64,000 nt of DNA from Bradyrhizobium sp. ISRA430 (GTDB lineage: Bacteria; Pseudomonadota; Alphaproteobacteria; Rhizobiales; Xanthobacteraceae): NCBI RefSeq assembly GCF_029909975.1, contig NZ_CP094516.1, positions 5,456,001 to 5,520,000 on the forward strand, read 5' to 3'. The notes under the pieces are model-generated. The model ran no database searches. It was given only the letters and a program-made list of their open reading frames with translations, and was not told the DNA's origin. Below, piece after piece: positions 30,314-40,332 of the stretch; position 1 is the first letter of the stretch; every line of letters begins with the position of its first letter. The translations under genes and the position numbers were made by a program.

Positions 30314-30460
30314 CGTCATTCCGGGGCGCCTCGTCGGAGGCGAACTCCGGTACGCAATTGCGCACCAGAGAATCCAGAAGTTGCGGATCGAGATTCCGGC
30401 TTCGCCCTTCCGCCTTCGCTCCTTGAGCTTCGGCGGACACGTCGGGCGCCCCGGAATGAC
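30314..30460. repeat. Intergenic palindromic repeat, family C
   Basis: CGTCATTCCGGGGCGCC at one end pairs with GGCGCCCCGGAATGAC at the other; the centre contains shorter arms around GAATCCAGAAG. Located between lptE and holA. Confidence 0.8.
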
Positions 30461-30469
30461 TGGAATGTG

Positions 30470-31021
30470 TTACGTGCCAGCCGTGAAGAACGAGGCGAGC
30501 CGGGTCGAGATATTCTCGGCGACCTCGTTGGCGGCGCGATCCTCGGCGTCGCGCACAGCGCGGTTGCGCGAGAAGCGCTGGTATGAGCCGGGCATATCGT
30601 ACGACACTCGCGAGAACGTCGTGCCGGTCATCACCGACTTGTTGGTCGCGATCTCGATCAGATTGTACTGGACGTCGATGCCGTAATTCTCGCTGCTCGG
30701 CAAGCCCGTGTTGGGATCGATGATCAGAGACGAGCGGCTGGACGTGAAGCGCAGCACCAGGCGATGGGTTGGCGGCATCCCCGTGGCCGTGCCATAGAGC
30801 TTGAAGGCAAGGGCGTTGCGGACCTCGACCCCGACACGGGCCTCGCGGGAGGCGTTCGGCTTGTCGACCGGCGGGAGCTCGACCCCCATCAGCTTCTCGC
30901 GCAGGCCGGGGGTGCCGTCGGTATGCTCGGCATACATCGGCCGGAAGCAGCCGGCCGTCAGCGCCGCGAGGGCAGCGACCGCCAGCAAACGCGCTGCGAT
31001 GCGGATCCTAGCCGACAACAT
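30470..31021 (-). CDS. lptE: LPS-assembly lipoprotein LptE
   Basis: A 183-residue outer-membrane lipoprotein that plugs the LptD barrel for lipopolysaccharide export. A signal sequence with a lipobox LTAGC (Cys at about residue 25) is followed by FRPMYAEH and a beta-rich domain ending in the typical [21 protein letters not shown]. It overlaps leuS by 14 bp. leuS-lptE-holA is a conserved order in Gram-negative bacteria. Confidence 0.93.
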   Translation of the reverse strand: MLSARIRIAARLLAVAALAALTAGCFRPMYAEHTDGTPGLREKLMGVELPPVDKPNASREARVGVEVRNALAFKLYGTATGMPPTHRLVLRFTSSRSSLIIDPNTGLPSSENYGIDVQYNLIEIATNKSVMTGTTFSRVSYDMPGSYQRFSRNRAVRDAEDRAANEVAENISTRLASFFTAGT

Positions 31022-33632
31022 TCACGATCCTCTTGGGGACGATGATCACCTTGCGGACGGGCTTGCCGTCCAGCGCCAGCTTTACCGCATCGAGGGCCAA
31101 AACGGCAGCCTCGATTTCCGGATTCTCGGCCGCTGTTGCAACCGTGATCTCACCCCGCTTCTTGCCGTTGACCTGGACCACCAGGATCACGCTGTCTTCA
31201 ACCAGCAAATCGCGTTCGATTTGGGGCCAGGACGCCTCGGAAACCAGCCCCGTCAAGCCCAGGACCTGCCAGCACTCCTCGGCGAGATGCGGCATCATCG
31301 GGGAGAAGAGCTGGACCAGGATCTGGCTGGCCTCCCGGATCGCCCAGGCGAGGTCAGTAGCAGGCTGGCCGGGGCGCTGCAGCACCTCGGACAACGCGTT
31401 GGCGAATTCGCGGATATGGGCGAGGCAGACGTTGAAGTGCAGCCGCTCGATGCCCGTGGTGACCTTGTCCAGCGCGCCATGGGCGGCCTTGCGCAAGCCG
31501 GTCGCGTCGGGGCCGAAGCTTGCGGGCCGTGCCGCCGGCGCGGCCTTTCCGGCCTCGGCTGATTCGTTCACCAGCCGCCACAGCCGCTGCACGAAGCGAG
31601 AGGCGCCCTGGACGCGCTCGTCGCTCCAGATCACGTCGCGGTCGGGCGGGGAGTCCGAGAGCATGAACCAGCGTGCGACGTCGGCGCCGTAAGTCTCGAT
31701 GATGTCGTCGGGGTCGACCGTGTTCTTCTTCGACTTCGACATCTTCTCGATGGCGCCGATCTGGATGGCTTCGCCGCTCGCCAGCAGCGTGGCCCGGCGG
31801 TCGTTGCCAGCGCCCTCGATCTTCACTTCGGCCGGCTGGACATAGGTGCCATCCGCCTTCTGGTAGGTCTCGTGCACCACCATGCCCTGCGTGAACATGC
31901 CGGCGAACGGCTCGTCCATTGCAATGTGGCCGGTTGCCTTCATCGCGCGCACGAAGAAGCGGCTGTAGAGCAGATGCAGGATCGCGTGTTCGACGCCGCC
32001 GATATACTGGTCGACCGGCATCATCCGGTTGGCGACCGCGGGCGTCGTCGGCGCGTTCTCGTTCCAGGGATCGGTGAAGCGCGCAAAGTACCAGGACGAG
32101 TCCACGAAGGTGTCCATGGTGTCGGTTTCGCGCTGCGCCTTGCCGCCGCACTGAGGGCAAGTCACGTGCTTCCAGGTCGGGTGATGGTCGAGCGCGTTGC
32201 CGGGACGGTCGAAGGTCGCGTCCTCCGGTAGTTTTACCGGCAGATCGGCATCCGGCACCGGCACCACATCGCACTTGGGGCAATGGATGACGGGGATTGG
32301 ACAGCCCCAATAGCGCTGGCGCGAGATGCCCCAGTCGCGCAGGCGGAAATTGACCTGCCGCTCGCCGACCGGCGCGTTGCCACGCATCTCGGTTTCCAGG
32401 CGCTTTGCGATCTCTTCCTTGGCGTCGGCGATGGTCATGCCGTCGAGGAAGCGGGAATTGATCATGCGGCCGTCACCGTCATAGGCGGTGTCGGTGATGA
32501 CGAAGCTCTTCGGATCCTGACCTTCGGGGCACACGACCGGCGTGTTGCCGAGATTGTATTTGTTGACGAAATCGAGGTCGCGCTGATCGTGCGCGGGGCA
32601 CCCGAAGATCGCGCCGGTGCCGTATTCCATCAGCACGAAATTGGCGACATAGACCGGCAGCTTCCAGCTCGGATCGAACGGGTGGATCGCGCGGATGCCG
32701 GTGTCAAAGCCCTGCTTCTCCGCGGTGTCGATGATCTCTTGCGCGGTGCCGATCTTCTTGATCTCGGCGATGAACTCCGCGAGCTTCGGATTCTTTGCGG
32801 CGGCGGCGATCGCCAGCGGATGATCGGCCGAGATCGCCATGAACTTCGCGCCGAACAGCGTGTCGGGGCGCGTCGTGAAAATCTTCAGCTCGGTCTCGCC
32901 GGCCGGCGTCGTCGCCTGGTCCAGCGCGAAACGAATCAGCAGGCCCTCGGAGCGGCCGATCCAGTTGCGCTGCATCAGCCGCACCTTGTCGGGCCAGCGA
33001 TCCAGCCCGTCCAGCGCCTCCAGCAGCTCCTGCGAATATTTCGTGATCTTGAAGACCCACTGGTTCATTTCCCGTTGTTCAACAACGGCACCCGAACGCC
33101 AGCCGCGGCCGTCGATCACCTGCTCGTTGGCGAGCACGGTCATGTCGACGGGGTCCCAGTTCACCTTGCGCTTCTCGCGCTCGGCGAGCCCCGCGCGCAG
33201 GAAATCCAGAAACATCTTCTGCTGGTGCTTGTAGTAGGACGGATCGCAGGTCGCTATCTCGCGGCTCCAGTCCAGCGACAGCCCGATCGAGCGGAGCTGC
33301 TTCTTCATCGCGGCGATGTTGTCGTAGGTCCAGGCCTTCGGCGCGACCTTGCGCTCGATCGCGGCATTCTCGGCCGGCAGGCCGAACGCGTCCCAGCCCA
33401 TCGGGTGCAGCACGTTGAACCCCTTGGCGCGCATGAAGCGCGCCAGCACGTCGCCGAGCGTGTAATTCCGGACATGGCCGATATGGATGCGCCCGGACGG
33501 GTAGGGGAACATCTCGAGCACGTAGTATTTCGGCCGCGGATCATCGTTCTTGGAGACGAAGATCGCCTGTTCGTCCCATTGGCGCTGCCAGCGCGGTTCG
33601 GCGTCGCGGGCGTTGTAGCGTTCGGAGGTCAT
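31008..33632 (-). CDS. leuS: Leucyl-tRNA synthetase
   Basis: An 874-residue class I aminoacyl-tRNA synthetase. HIGH is at residues 50-53, the zinc-like and editing (CP1) domains fill the middle, KMSKS is at 630-634, followed by the anticodon-binding and C-terminal domains. The start ATG has a run [19 protein letters not shown] typical of the family. The first gene of leuS-lptE-holA. Confidence 0.98.
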   Translation of the reverse strand: MTSERYNARDAEPRWQRQWDEQAIFVSKNDDPRPKYYVLEMFPYPSGRIHIGHVRNYTLGDVLARFMRAKGFNVLHPMGWDAFGLPAENAAIERKVAPKAWTYDNIAAMKKQLRSIGLSLDWSREIATCDPSYYKHQQKMFLDFLRAGLAEREKRKVNWDPVDMTVLANEQVIDGRGWRSGAVVEQREMNQWVFKITKYSQELLEALDGLDRWPDKVRLMQRNWIGRSEGLLIRFALDQATTPAGETELKIFTTRPDTLFGAKFMAISADHPLAIAAAAKNPKLAEFIAEIKKIGTAQEIIDTAEKQGFDTGIRAIHPFDPSWKLPVYVANFVLMEYGTGAIFGCPAHDQRDLDFVNKYNLGNTPVVCPEGQDPKSFVITDTAYDGDGRMINSRFLDGMTIADAKEEIAKRLETEMRGNAPVGERQVNFRLRDWGISRQRYWGCPIPVIHCPKCDVVPVPDADLPVKLPEDATFDRPGNALDHHPTWKHVTCPQCGGKAQRETDTMDTFVDSSWYFARFTDPWNENAPTTPAVANRMMPVDQYIGGVEHAILHLLYSRFFVRAMKATGHIAMDEPFAGMFTQGMVVHETYQKADGTYVQPAEVKIEGAGNDRRATLLASGEAIQIGAIEKMSKSKKNTVDPDDIIETYGADVARWFMLSDSPPDRDVIWSDERVQGASRFVQRLWRLVNESAEAGKAAPAARPASFGPDATGLRKAAHGALDKVTTGIERLHFNVCLAHIREFANALSEVLQRPGQPATDLAWAIREASQILVQLFSPMMPHLAEECWQVLGLTGLVSEASWPQIERDLLVEDSVILVVQVNGKKRGEITVATAAENPEIEAAVLALDAVKLALDGKPVRKVIIVPKRIVNVVG

Positions 33633-33826
33633 GGAATCGTTGGGTTTTCTTGGATTCGGCCGTCTAAAGACGGCGGACTAGGCCATAGAAGTCCTCAAGG
33701 GGTCAATGGGTTGCGACGGGCCGGATCCGCAGGGCCGACCCCCGCATAAATACTGAGACGGCCGTTGGGAAGCGATTAAGGGGTCGGTGCGAGGTTGCGG
33801 CCGGACAGAACCCCACAATACGCCCG

Positions 33827-34876
33827 ATGGATACCAGCTTCGATGATCTCGATTTCGACTATGCCGCGTCGATCGCCCAACGGGCGATGCGGGGCATGGT
33901 GGAGCAGCGGATTCCGCCGACGCCGAACAATTTTGCCGTCTGGTTCCATTATTTTGCGGGGGATCATGACGATCTGCGTAACGCCGTCGACCTCCTGATC
34001 GACCACAACCGACCCTTCGACGCCCGGACCAATCAGGACCTGTTCACAACCTATGTCGCGCCCAATGCGGGCGTTGTCGCCCTCGAGACGTCCGAACGCC
34101 TGCATGCGCTGATGGGAACGGCGAAAGAATTTCTGGCCACCGTGATCGCCGACAACCGTTCCCAGATGCAGGTGATCAGCGACGTTGCCGATCAGAGCCA
34201 GGCCGGCGTCGACCCGAGGACCCTGGTCGCGCAGCTCATGAACGAGCTGGCACGCGCCGCCACCCGGGCGACGCGGTTGGAGGCGGGCTTTGCCGAAAAG
34301 ACCCGCGAGCTCGACGTGATCCGCGATTCCCTCTCCAAATCGGAAGAGCGCGCCCGGACCGACACGCTGACGGGCCTGGCGAACCGGCGTGCGCTCGACG
34401 AATTCCTGCGCAAGGCGCAGGCGAATGCGATGAAGCAGGGCACGCCGCTCAGCGTGCTGATGCTCGACATCGACCACTTCAAGGCCTTCAACGACAATTT
34501 CGGCCATGGCGTTGGCGACCAGGTGCTGCGCCTGATGGCAAAAGTCTTGCGCGAAAAGGTTCGCGATATCGATCTGCCGGCGCGCTATGGCGGCGAAGAG
34601 CTGGTCGCGGTGATGCCGGATGCGGATCTTGCAGCCTGCGCGGCGATCGCCGAGCGTATCCGGCGTTCGATCGCGGCGTGCACCATCACGCGCCGTTCGA
34701 CCGGGGAGGTGCTGCCCAACATCAGCATATCGATTGGCGTGGCGCAGTACCGGGCAGGCGAGCCGATCGCCGACCTCATCGAGCGCGGCGACCGCGCGCT
34801 GTATCTCGCCAAGGGCCGCGGCCGTAATCGCGTCGTGACGGAGAGAGAGCTCGACCGCGTCTGGGCCGCAGGTTAG
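33827..34876 (+). CDS. Diguanylate cyclase with a cytosolic N-terminal domain
   Basis: A 349-residue protein with a helical N-terminal half (about residues 1-175; no membrane segment) and a GGDEF domain. The active site reads ARYGGEELVAVMP with the I-site RDID five residues before it, so feedback inhibition by cyclic-di-GMP is likely. LDIDHFKAFND binds the metal. A coiled linker (about residues 135-175) precedes the GGDEF. The input signal is unknown. It converges with the next gene, 9 bp apart. Confidence 0.92.
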   Translation: MDTSFDDLDFDYAASIAQRAMRGMVEQRIPPTPNNFAVWFHYFAGDHDDLRNAVDLLIDHNRPFDARTNQDLFTTYVAPNAGVVALETSERLHALMGTAKEFLATVIADNRSQMQVISDVADQSQAGVDPRTLVAQLMNELARAATRATRLEAGFAEKTRELDVIRDSLSKSEERARTDTLTGLANRRALDEFLRKAQANAMKQGTPLSVLMLDIDHFKAFNDNFGHGVGDQVLRLMAKVLREKVRDIDLPARYGGEELVAVMPDADLAACAAIAERIRRSIAACTITRRSTGEVLPNISISIGVAQYRAGEPIADLIERGDRALYLAKGRGRNRVVTERELDRVWAAG

Positions 34877-34885
34877 CGCGCCGAA

Positions 34886-36577
34886 TCAGCCCGCCATCGC
34901 CATCGTGCCGTCCTCGATTGGCGCGATGCCATGCTCGGCGACGGTGTTGCGGCCGCGATGCTTGGCGGCGTAGAGCGCGGCGTCGGCCGCCTCGATCAGA
35001 TCGCCGGGACGCAAGCTCTCGTTCGGCCGCGTTGCGGCAACGCCGATCGATACGGTGACGATCATGTGGTTCGACGTGATGTGCGGCAGGCACAGCTTCA
35101 GCACCGCCGCGCGCACCTGCTCGCCGATCTCGACGGCGCGCGCCACGTCGGTGTTCGGCAGCAACAGGCAGAATTCTTCGCCGCCATAGCGCGCTGCAAA
35201 GCCCATCGTGTCGGCGGCGATACCGGACAACGTCTCGCCGAGCCGGGTCAGGCAGGAATCGCCCTCGAGATGGCCGTAGGTGTCGTTGAACAGCTTGAAA
35301 TGGTCGACGTCGATCATCAACAGCGCGAGATCGCTGCCATATTGCTGCGCGCGCATCCATTCGAAATCGAGCCGGCTCTGGAAACCTCGGCGGTTGGCGA
35401 GCCCCGACAGCATGTCGATCGAGGCCATCACCATCAGCCGGTCGTTGCTCGCGATCAGCTCGCGCTCGCGTTGGCTGAGCTGCGCCGCCATCGCATTGAA
35501 CGCGCGCGCCAGCGGCACGAATTCGGACGGCAGGCTCTTGCGCGCAGCGCGCGCCGACAGATCGCCCTCGCCGAGCCGCTTGGCCATGTCGGCGAGCATC
35601 TCGATCGGCTTGATCACGAGCTTCTCGGCAGCGATCAGCGCGCCGAGCAGGACGAACACGACGACGAAAGCGAGCTGGAGATAGGCGGTGCGGATGTCGC
35701 GGCTGACCGCCGCGGACACCTTGTCCTCATCGATGCTCGCAATCAGGCGAGCATTGGTGCCGGCGATGCGAATGAAGCTGACCGCGCGGCGCGAGCCGTC
35801 CGCGGCCAGGAAAGACAGCGAGCCTTCGTCCTGGTCCGAACGCAAGGCCCGATCCGCGATCGCGGACATCAGCGGCATGTTGTCGAGCGGACGTCCGACC
35901 GCGCTGTGCTGGTCCGCGGGCGCCGCCAGCACAGTGCCGGCACTGTCGACCAGCACCGCCGTGATGCCGGCGCGGCCGCCGAGATTGCTCATCACCTTCG
36001 ACATCCAGTCGAGGTTGACGGTCGCGAGTACCACGGCGTCGGATACGCCGCTGAGCGCCGACACCGGGTAGACCGCCATCACGGTCGGCGACTGCACCGG
36101 ACGCGAGAGCAGGAAGTCGGAGAGCACGAACCGGCCCGTCTCCTGCGCCTGCTGGAAATATGGCCGATCGCTGAGATCGAGGCCGACATACATGTTGTTG
36201 GTGGCGCACTGGATGCGCCCGTCCTCGCCCGCGATCAGAAGCGTGCGAATCCAGGGAAGGCTGGAGGGAAGGCTCGCCCGCAGCACATCGCAGCTTCGGC
36301 TGATGCCGCCGACCGATGCACGGATGAAGGCCTCCGATTTCAGGATGGTCTCGACCGATGAAATCACTTCGCGCTGCGCATCGGCACTGTGCCGCGCAAT
36401 GGTGGTGAATTCGCCGGTGGCCTGCGCGATCTGCCGGGCGCGCGTCTCTTCGAGCGAGCGGATGCGCTCGAGCATCAAGGGCGCCACCAGAATCACCGCA
36501 AGCAACGCAAGCCGCGCCCGGATTCCGAGAACCTGCTTGAGTTTCGCTCGTTTGCGGTTGAAACTGACGTTTGCCAT
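34886..36577 (-). CDS. Membrane diguanylate cyclase with periplasmic Cache-like sensor and HAMP
   Basis: A 563-residue protein: one N-terminal helix, a periplasmic sensor of about 260 residues (dCache-like), a second helix LAFVVVFVLLGALIA, a HAMP linker (KPIEMLADMAKRLGEGDLS) and a GGDEF domain with ARYGGEEFCLLLP. The RxxD I-site is absent, unlike the neighbouring cyclase. ATG 36577 is chosen over TTG 36601. Divergent from the PLP-binding protein gene. Confidence 0.92.
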   Translation of the reverse strand: MANVSFNRKRAKLKQVLGIRARLALLAVILVAPLMLERIRSLEETRARQIAQATGEFTTIARHSADAQREVISSVETILKSEAFIRASVGGISRSCDVLRASLPSSLPWIRTLLIAGEDGRIQCATNNMYVGLDLSDRPYFQQAQETGRFVLSDFLLSRPVQSPTVMAVYPVSALSGVSDAVVLATVNLDWMSKVMSNLGGRAGITAVLVDSAGTVLAAPADQHSAVGRPLDNMPLMSAIADRALRSDQDEGSLSFLAADGSRRAVSFIRIAGTNARLIASIDEDKVSAAVSRDIRTAYLQLAFVVVFVLLGALIAAEKLVIKPIEMLADMAKRLGEGDLSARAARKSLPSEFVPLARAFNAMAAQLSQRERELIASNDRLMVMASIDMLSGLANRRGFQSRLDFEWMRAQQYGSDLALLMIDVDHFKLFNDTYGHLEGDSCLTRLGETLSGIAADTMGFAARYGGEEFCLLLPNTDVARAVEIGEQVRAAVLKLCLPHITSNHMIVTVSIGVAATRPNESLRPGDLIEAADAALYAAKHRGRNTVAEHGIAPIEDGTMAMAG

Positions 36578-36685
36578 CTTCGCTACCACCCCAGGCGGCA
36601 AGGTAAAGCGAAGGGTTCAAAAACCCTTTCTTGAACTTGGTAAAATTGGAATTACCTCCGTCAGCATCAGCGACGGGTCAATTTC

Positions 36686-37375
36686 ATGACAGACGAAAAC
36701 GCCGCCCCGCTAACCGGGCATTCACCAAATGCGCTCGCTGCAGTCGAAGCGGAAATCGCGCGCGCCTGCAAGGACGCGCGGCGCGATCGCGCCTCGGTCA
36801 CGCTGATTGCGGTGTCCAAGACCTTCGCTGCGGACGCAATTACGCCGATTATCGCCGCCGGACAGCGCGTATTCGGCGAGAATCGCGTGCAGGAGGCGAA
36901 GGGCAAGTGGCCAGCGTTAACGTCCGCTTACCCGGATATCGCGCTGCATCTGATCGGGCCGCTGCAGTCCAACAAGGCGAAGGAGGCGGTCGCGCTGTTC
37001 GATGCCATCCATTCGGTCGATCGCCCGAGCATTTGCCAGGCGTTAGCCAAAGAAATCGAATCCCAGAACAAGCACCCGCAGCTCTTCGTCCAGATCAATA
37101 CCGGCGAGGAGCCGCAGAAGGCCGGCGTTGCGCCTGGCGAGGCCGATGCCTTCATCGCGAGTTGCCGCGACACCTACGGGCTGACGATTTCCGGGCTGAT
37201 GTGCATTCCGCCGGTGGACGAGCCGCCGGCGGCGCATTTCGCGCTGACCGCCAAGATCGCCGCGCGCAACGGATTGAAGAATCTGTCGATGGGCATGAGC
37301 GCGGATTTTGCCACCGCCATCATGCTCGGTGCCACGCATGTGCGCGTCGGGAGTGCGATCTTCGGGCACCGCTAG
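36686..37375 (+). CDS. YggS-family pyridoxal phosphate homeostasis protein (PLPBP)
   Basis: A 229-residue PLP-binding protein with TIM-barrel fold. The PLP lysine is in LIAVSKTF (Lys45), with GENRVQEAKGKW, HLIGPLQSNKAK and GLKNLSMGMSADF as family signatures. It buffers PLP and affects amino-acid and keto-acid pools; no enzyme activity is established. The ATG follows GACGGGTC. Confidence 0.94.
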   Translation: MTDENAAPLTGHSPNALAAVEAEIARACKDARRDRASVTLIAVSKTFAADAITPIIAAGQRVFGENRVQEAKGKWPALTSAYPDIALHLIGPLQSNKAKEAVALFDAIHSVDRPSICQALAKEIESQNKHPQLFVQINTGEEPQKAGVAPGEADAFIASCRDTYGLTISGLMCIPPVDEPPAAHFALTAKIAARNGLKNLSMGMSADFATAIMLGATHVRVGSAIFGHR

Positions 37376-37458
37376 GTTACCGGCGAAGTTGCTCCTGGTC
37401 GTCCTGGCGAAAGCCGAGGCTTGGACAAGCTCGCAATGACGGCGAAGTGTGAGCCGCG

Positions 37459-38244
37459 CTAGGCGAACCTGACCGACACTTTTCCCAGCGTACCAAAATC
37501 CGCGGCAAAATGATCGCCGGCCTGGATCGGCAATGGCGGATGGCACGTGCCTGTCGTCACCACCTCCCCTGCCCTCAAGGTGATGCCGAGTTCGCGCAGC
37601 TCGTTCGCGAGCCAGGCGAGCGCGATTCGGGGATCGCCGAGCACGTTCTTGCCGTGGCCGATGTAGCGCTTGTCCCGCAACGTAATCTGCGGCCGCTCCT
37701 CGACGAGATCCATCGCGCGCCAGTTGGCCGTGGTCGATGCGCCTAGCACGAACAGATGCGCGCAGGCATTGTCGGCGATGAGCTGGGCTTCGCCGGCGCT
37801 GACGAAATCGGCGAAGCGCGAATCAGGAATTTCGATCGCGGGATGCAAGCTGTCGACCGCGGCAAGCACCTCATCGACGCCGAAAGGCGCAGAGCGCGGC
37901 GGCAAATCGCGCCCCATGCGGAAGGCAAATTCCGGCTCGCCGACCCGCATCTCATTGCCCTCCATCGAGGCCGTGCCGCCATCGGCAATGACGGTGTCGT
38001 TCAATATGCGGCCGGCCATCGGGCCTGCGACATTGATGTGCTTCTGTCCGGCCTCGCTCGTTGCGGCGATCTTCCAGCCGAATAATTGTCCGGCCGAATG
38101 TGCTTCGAGCGCGGCCTGCACGGCGTAGCCTTCGGTGCGGCTCTGCGGCCGCAAGCGTGCCTCCAGCGCATCAAGCTTGGTACCGTCGCGCCAATGTTTG
38201 ACGAGCACGCGCGATGCGGCGGCGATCTGATCTCTGTCGAGCAT
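37459..38244 (-). CDS. 2-keto-4-pentenoate hydratase/fumarylacetoacetase-family hydratase
   Basis: A 261-residue protein of the MhpD-like hydratase family. Metal-site acidic residues appear in RVGEPEFAFRMGRDLP and in HPAIEIPDSRF, and VVTTGTCHPPLPIQAGDHFAADFG is typical. These enzymes hydrate 2-hydroxypentadienoates or act on related oxo-acids in aromatic degradation. No pathway partner is near, so the substrate is not known. Confidence 0.88.
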   Translation of the reverse strand: MLDRDQIAAASRVLVKHWRDGTKLDALEARLRPQSRTEGYAVQAALEAHSAGQLFGWKIAATSEAGQKHINVAGPMAGRILNDTVIADGGTASMEGNEMRVGEPEFAFRMGRDLPPRSAPFGVDEVLAAVDSLHPAIEIPDSRFADFVSAGEAQLIADNACAHLFVLGASTTANWRAMDLVEERPQITLRDKRYIGHGKNVLGDPRIALAWLANELRELGITLRAGEVVTTGTCHPPLPIQAGDHFAADFGTLGKVSVRFA

Positions 38245-38250
38245 GGTCCC

Positions 38251-38844
38251 TCACCCGATGATGATTCTGGTTCGTGGTCCCAATCGTCGGAGCAACTGAA
38301 GCATCGCCGGTTTGGTCATGGAGACGCAGCCCGCAGTCGGACCGAAATTGTCGCGGGCCAGATGCAGGAACACCGCGCTGCCGCGACCGGCGATGCGCGG
38401 CTTGGTGTTGTGGTCGATCTCGACGATGAAATCGTAGAGGTGGTCGGCTCGCTTGAGCCGGTCGCCGCCCTGCTCCCGCCGGAGCCGGACCGGCTGATTG
38501 TAATGGCGGTCCTTCGGGTCTTCGCACCAGGCATCCTCATCGCCGATGCTCCGGGCCGACAGGAATGTCTGCGGACGGCTGTGGCGATCGCCTCGCCACC
38601 ACAATTGCCGCGGCCGGAAGCTCCCCCTTGGGGTGCCGCCATCGCCCTCGCGCTTGTTGGCCAGGATGCCGCCGCGGCCTAGTGCTACCGGAATCGTCAG
38701 CGGTCCCGCCGTCAGCCAGCCCCGGCGCGGGTTACCGGCGGCCGGCCTGATGCGGATCGCCGAAAGCGGGCCCGCGCGCCGATTTTTGAGGTAACTATCT
38801 GAAATCGCGCTGTTTTTCATGTGAACGTGCAATGTCGGGTTCAT
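38251..38844 (-). CDS. L,D-transpeptidase (YkuD-type)
   Basis: A 197-residue protein with catalytic Cys in FGPTAGCVSM and the catalytic His region FLHLARDNFG, matching the YkuD peptidoglycan cross-linking family. No obvious secretion signal: the first 40 residues are basic and non-hydrophobic, so it may need another route or a different start (ATG at 38820 is an alternative). It lies 6 bp before the hydratase and may be co-transcribed with it. A repeat-like motif lies upstream at 38873. Confidence 0.88.
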   Translation of the reverse strand: MNPTLHVHMKNSAISDSYLKNRRAGPLSAIRIRPAAGNPRRGWLTAGPLTIPVALGRGGILANKREGDGGTPRGSFRPRQLWWRGDRHSRPQTFLSARSIGDEDAWCEDPKDRHYNQPVRLRREQGGDRLKRADHLYDFIVEIDHNTKPRIAGRGSAVFLHLARDNFGPTAGCVSMTKPAMLQLLRRLGPRTRIIIG

Positions 38845-38872
38845 TACAGGACATTCATCAAAACGCCCTGTT

Positions 38873-38895
38873 ATTCTGAGCTAGAGTAATTCTGG
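38873..38895. promoter_or_regulatory. Conserved 23-bp motif, copy 1
   Basis: The pattern ATTCTRAGCTRGAGTRAT plus TCTRG matches 63122-63144 at 19 of 23 positions; all four differences are transitions. It includes an imperfect TAGA..TTCT palindrome reminiscent of Fur/Irr-type boxes. Located in the promoter region of the L,D-transpeptidase and regulator genes. Confidence 0.45.
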
Positions 38896-39024
38896 CTTGT
38901 GAATCGGTAACAGCCCACTACTTCAACACGAACAACAATAAAAACGGCGACCTCTAAACTTTACCATCGCGGCTGGGCGCGGCATCCGTGCGCGTCGAGC
39001 CGGACTCCAAAAGGATGATCCCCA

Positions 39025-39711
39025 ATGCCCAATGCCCGCAAGATCCTGATCGTGGATGACGATTCCGATCTGCGCGATACGTTGGTGGAGCAATTATCGC
39101 TGCACGAAGAATTTGAAGCTTCCGCCGTGGATACCGGCGCCAAGGGAGCCAGCGCCGCAAAGGCCAACTCCCCCGATCTCGTCCTCATGGATGTCGGCCT
39201 GCCCGACACCGACGGCCGCGAAGTGGTCCGCTCCTTACGCAAGGGTGGATTCAAGGCCCCGATCATCATGCTGACCGGCCACGACACCGATTCCGACACC
39301 ATCCTGGGCTTGGAATCCGGCGCCAACGACTATGTCGCAAAGCCCTTCCGCTTCGCCGTGCTGCTTGCACGCATCCGCGCCCAGCTCCGCCAGCATGAGG
39401 CCAGCGAGGACGCAGTGTTCTCGGTCGGCCCCTACAGCTTCCGCCCCGGCTCGAAGATGCTGACGGCCGCCAACGCGCGCAAGGTGCGCTTGACGGAAAA
39501 GGAAACGGCGATCCTGCGCTTCCTCTACCGGGCCGGCCAGATGCCGGTCTCGCGCGAGACCCTGCTCCAGGAGGTCTGGGGCTACAACTCCGGCGTCACC
39601 ACCCACACGCTGGAAACCCACATCTACCGCCTCCGCCAGAAGATCGAGAAGGACGCCGCCAACCCGGAAATCCTGGTCACGGAAGCCGGTGGCTACAAGC
39701 TGGTGCCGTGA
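39025..39711 (+). CDS. OmpR/PhoB-family response regulator
   Basis: A 228-residue regulator: an N-terminal receiver with VDDDSD, phospho-Asp in LVLMDVGLPD (Asp56) and Lys in YVAKPF, then a winged-helix DNA-binding domain (RLTEKETAILRFLYRAG and THTLETHIYRLRQKIE). No histidine kinase is adjacent, so it is an orphan here. It resembles CenR of the alphaproteobacterial cell-envelope pathway, but I cannot prove orthology. SD AAAAGGATGATCC precedes the ATG. Confidence 0.93.
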   Translation: MPNARKILIVDDDSDLRDTLVEQLSLHEEFEASAVDTGAKGASAAKANSPDLVLMDVGLPDTDGREVVRSLRKGGFKAPIIMLTGHDTDSDTILGLESGANDYVAKPFRFAVLLARIRAQLRQHEASEDAVFSVGPYSFRPGSKMLTAANARKVRLTEKETAILRFLYRAGQMPVSRETLLQEVWGYNSGVTTHTLETHIYRLRQKIEKDAANPEILVTEAGGYKLVP

Positions 39712-39769
39712 TACGCTTTGGGGGCGTGCGAATCGTTTCAAGTCGCACGCCTTTAAGTCTCGGACCTGA

Positions 39770-40213
39770 ATGTCAATCGACGACGACGTAGCGCTGCTCG
39801 AGCGTGTCCCGACACTGCGCCTGTTGGGAGACGCTTCGTTGCGCATGCTGGCGATCGGGTCCGAGCAGCGCGACTTCGTCCGTGGCGATGTCCTGTTCAA
39901 TCTTGGCGACGACGCCGACGCCGGCTTCGTGGTCCAGCGCGGCGCCTTTCGCGTCGATGACGGCGCCGGCGCCGAGATGATCGCGGGTCCCGGCGCTCTG
40001 ATCGGCGAGCTCGCGCTGGTGGTGCCGATGAAGCGGCCGTCGAGCGCGATCGCGCTGGAGCACTCCACCGTCATCCGTGTCGCCCGCAGCCTGTTCCAGC
40101 GCGTGCTGGAAAGCGACCCCGCCGCCGCCCGCCGCCTGCGCGACGAATTCGCCATTCGCTCCAGCCAGATCGCCAGTGATATCTTGATGGCGGGTGCGAA
40201 GTTGACGTCCTGA
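39770..40213 (+). CDS. Cyclic-nucleotide-binding-domain protein (CRP-like sensor without HTH)
   Basis: A 147-residue protein that is essentially one cNMP-binding domain (RGDVLFNLGDDADAGFVVQRG...GPGALIGELALV). No helix-turn-helix or kinase domain follows, so it may act by binding another protein. It lies 58 bp after the response regulator on the same strand and may be co-transcribed. Whether it binds cAMP, another nucleotide or nothing is unknown. Confidence 0.85.
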   Translation: MSIDDDVALLERVPTLRLLGDASLRMLAIGSEQRDFVRGDVLFNLGDDADAGFVVQRGAFRVDDGAGAEMIAGPGALIGELALVVPMKRPSSAIALEHSTVIRVARSLFQRVLESDPAAARRLRDEFAIRSSQIASDILMAGAKLTS

Positions 40214-40221
40214 TCGTTTCC

Positions 40222-40318
40222 TCCCGCTCTCCCCGTTCTTGCGGGGAGAGGGTTGGGTGAGGGGCTCTATCCACGCAAACGGCGAGCAGTGAGTACACGG
40301 AGACTCCCCCTCACCCGC
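40222..40318. repeat. Intergenic hairpin element
   Basis: CTCTCCCCG-TTCTTG-CGGGGAGAG is a strong hairpin, continued by GGGTGAGGGG and its complement CCCCTCACCC. It lies between convergent genes and may serve as a bidirectional terminator. Confidence 0.6.
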
Positions 40319-40332
40319 ACACGCGGCGTGAG

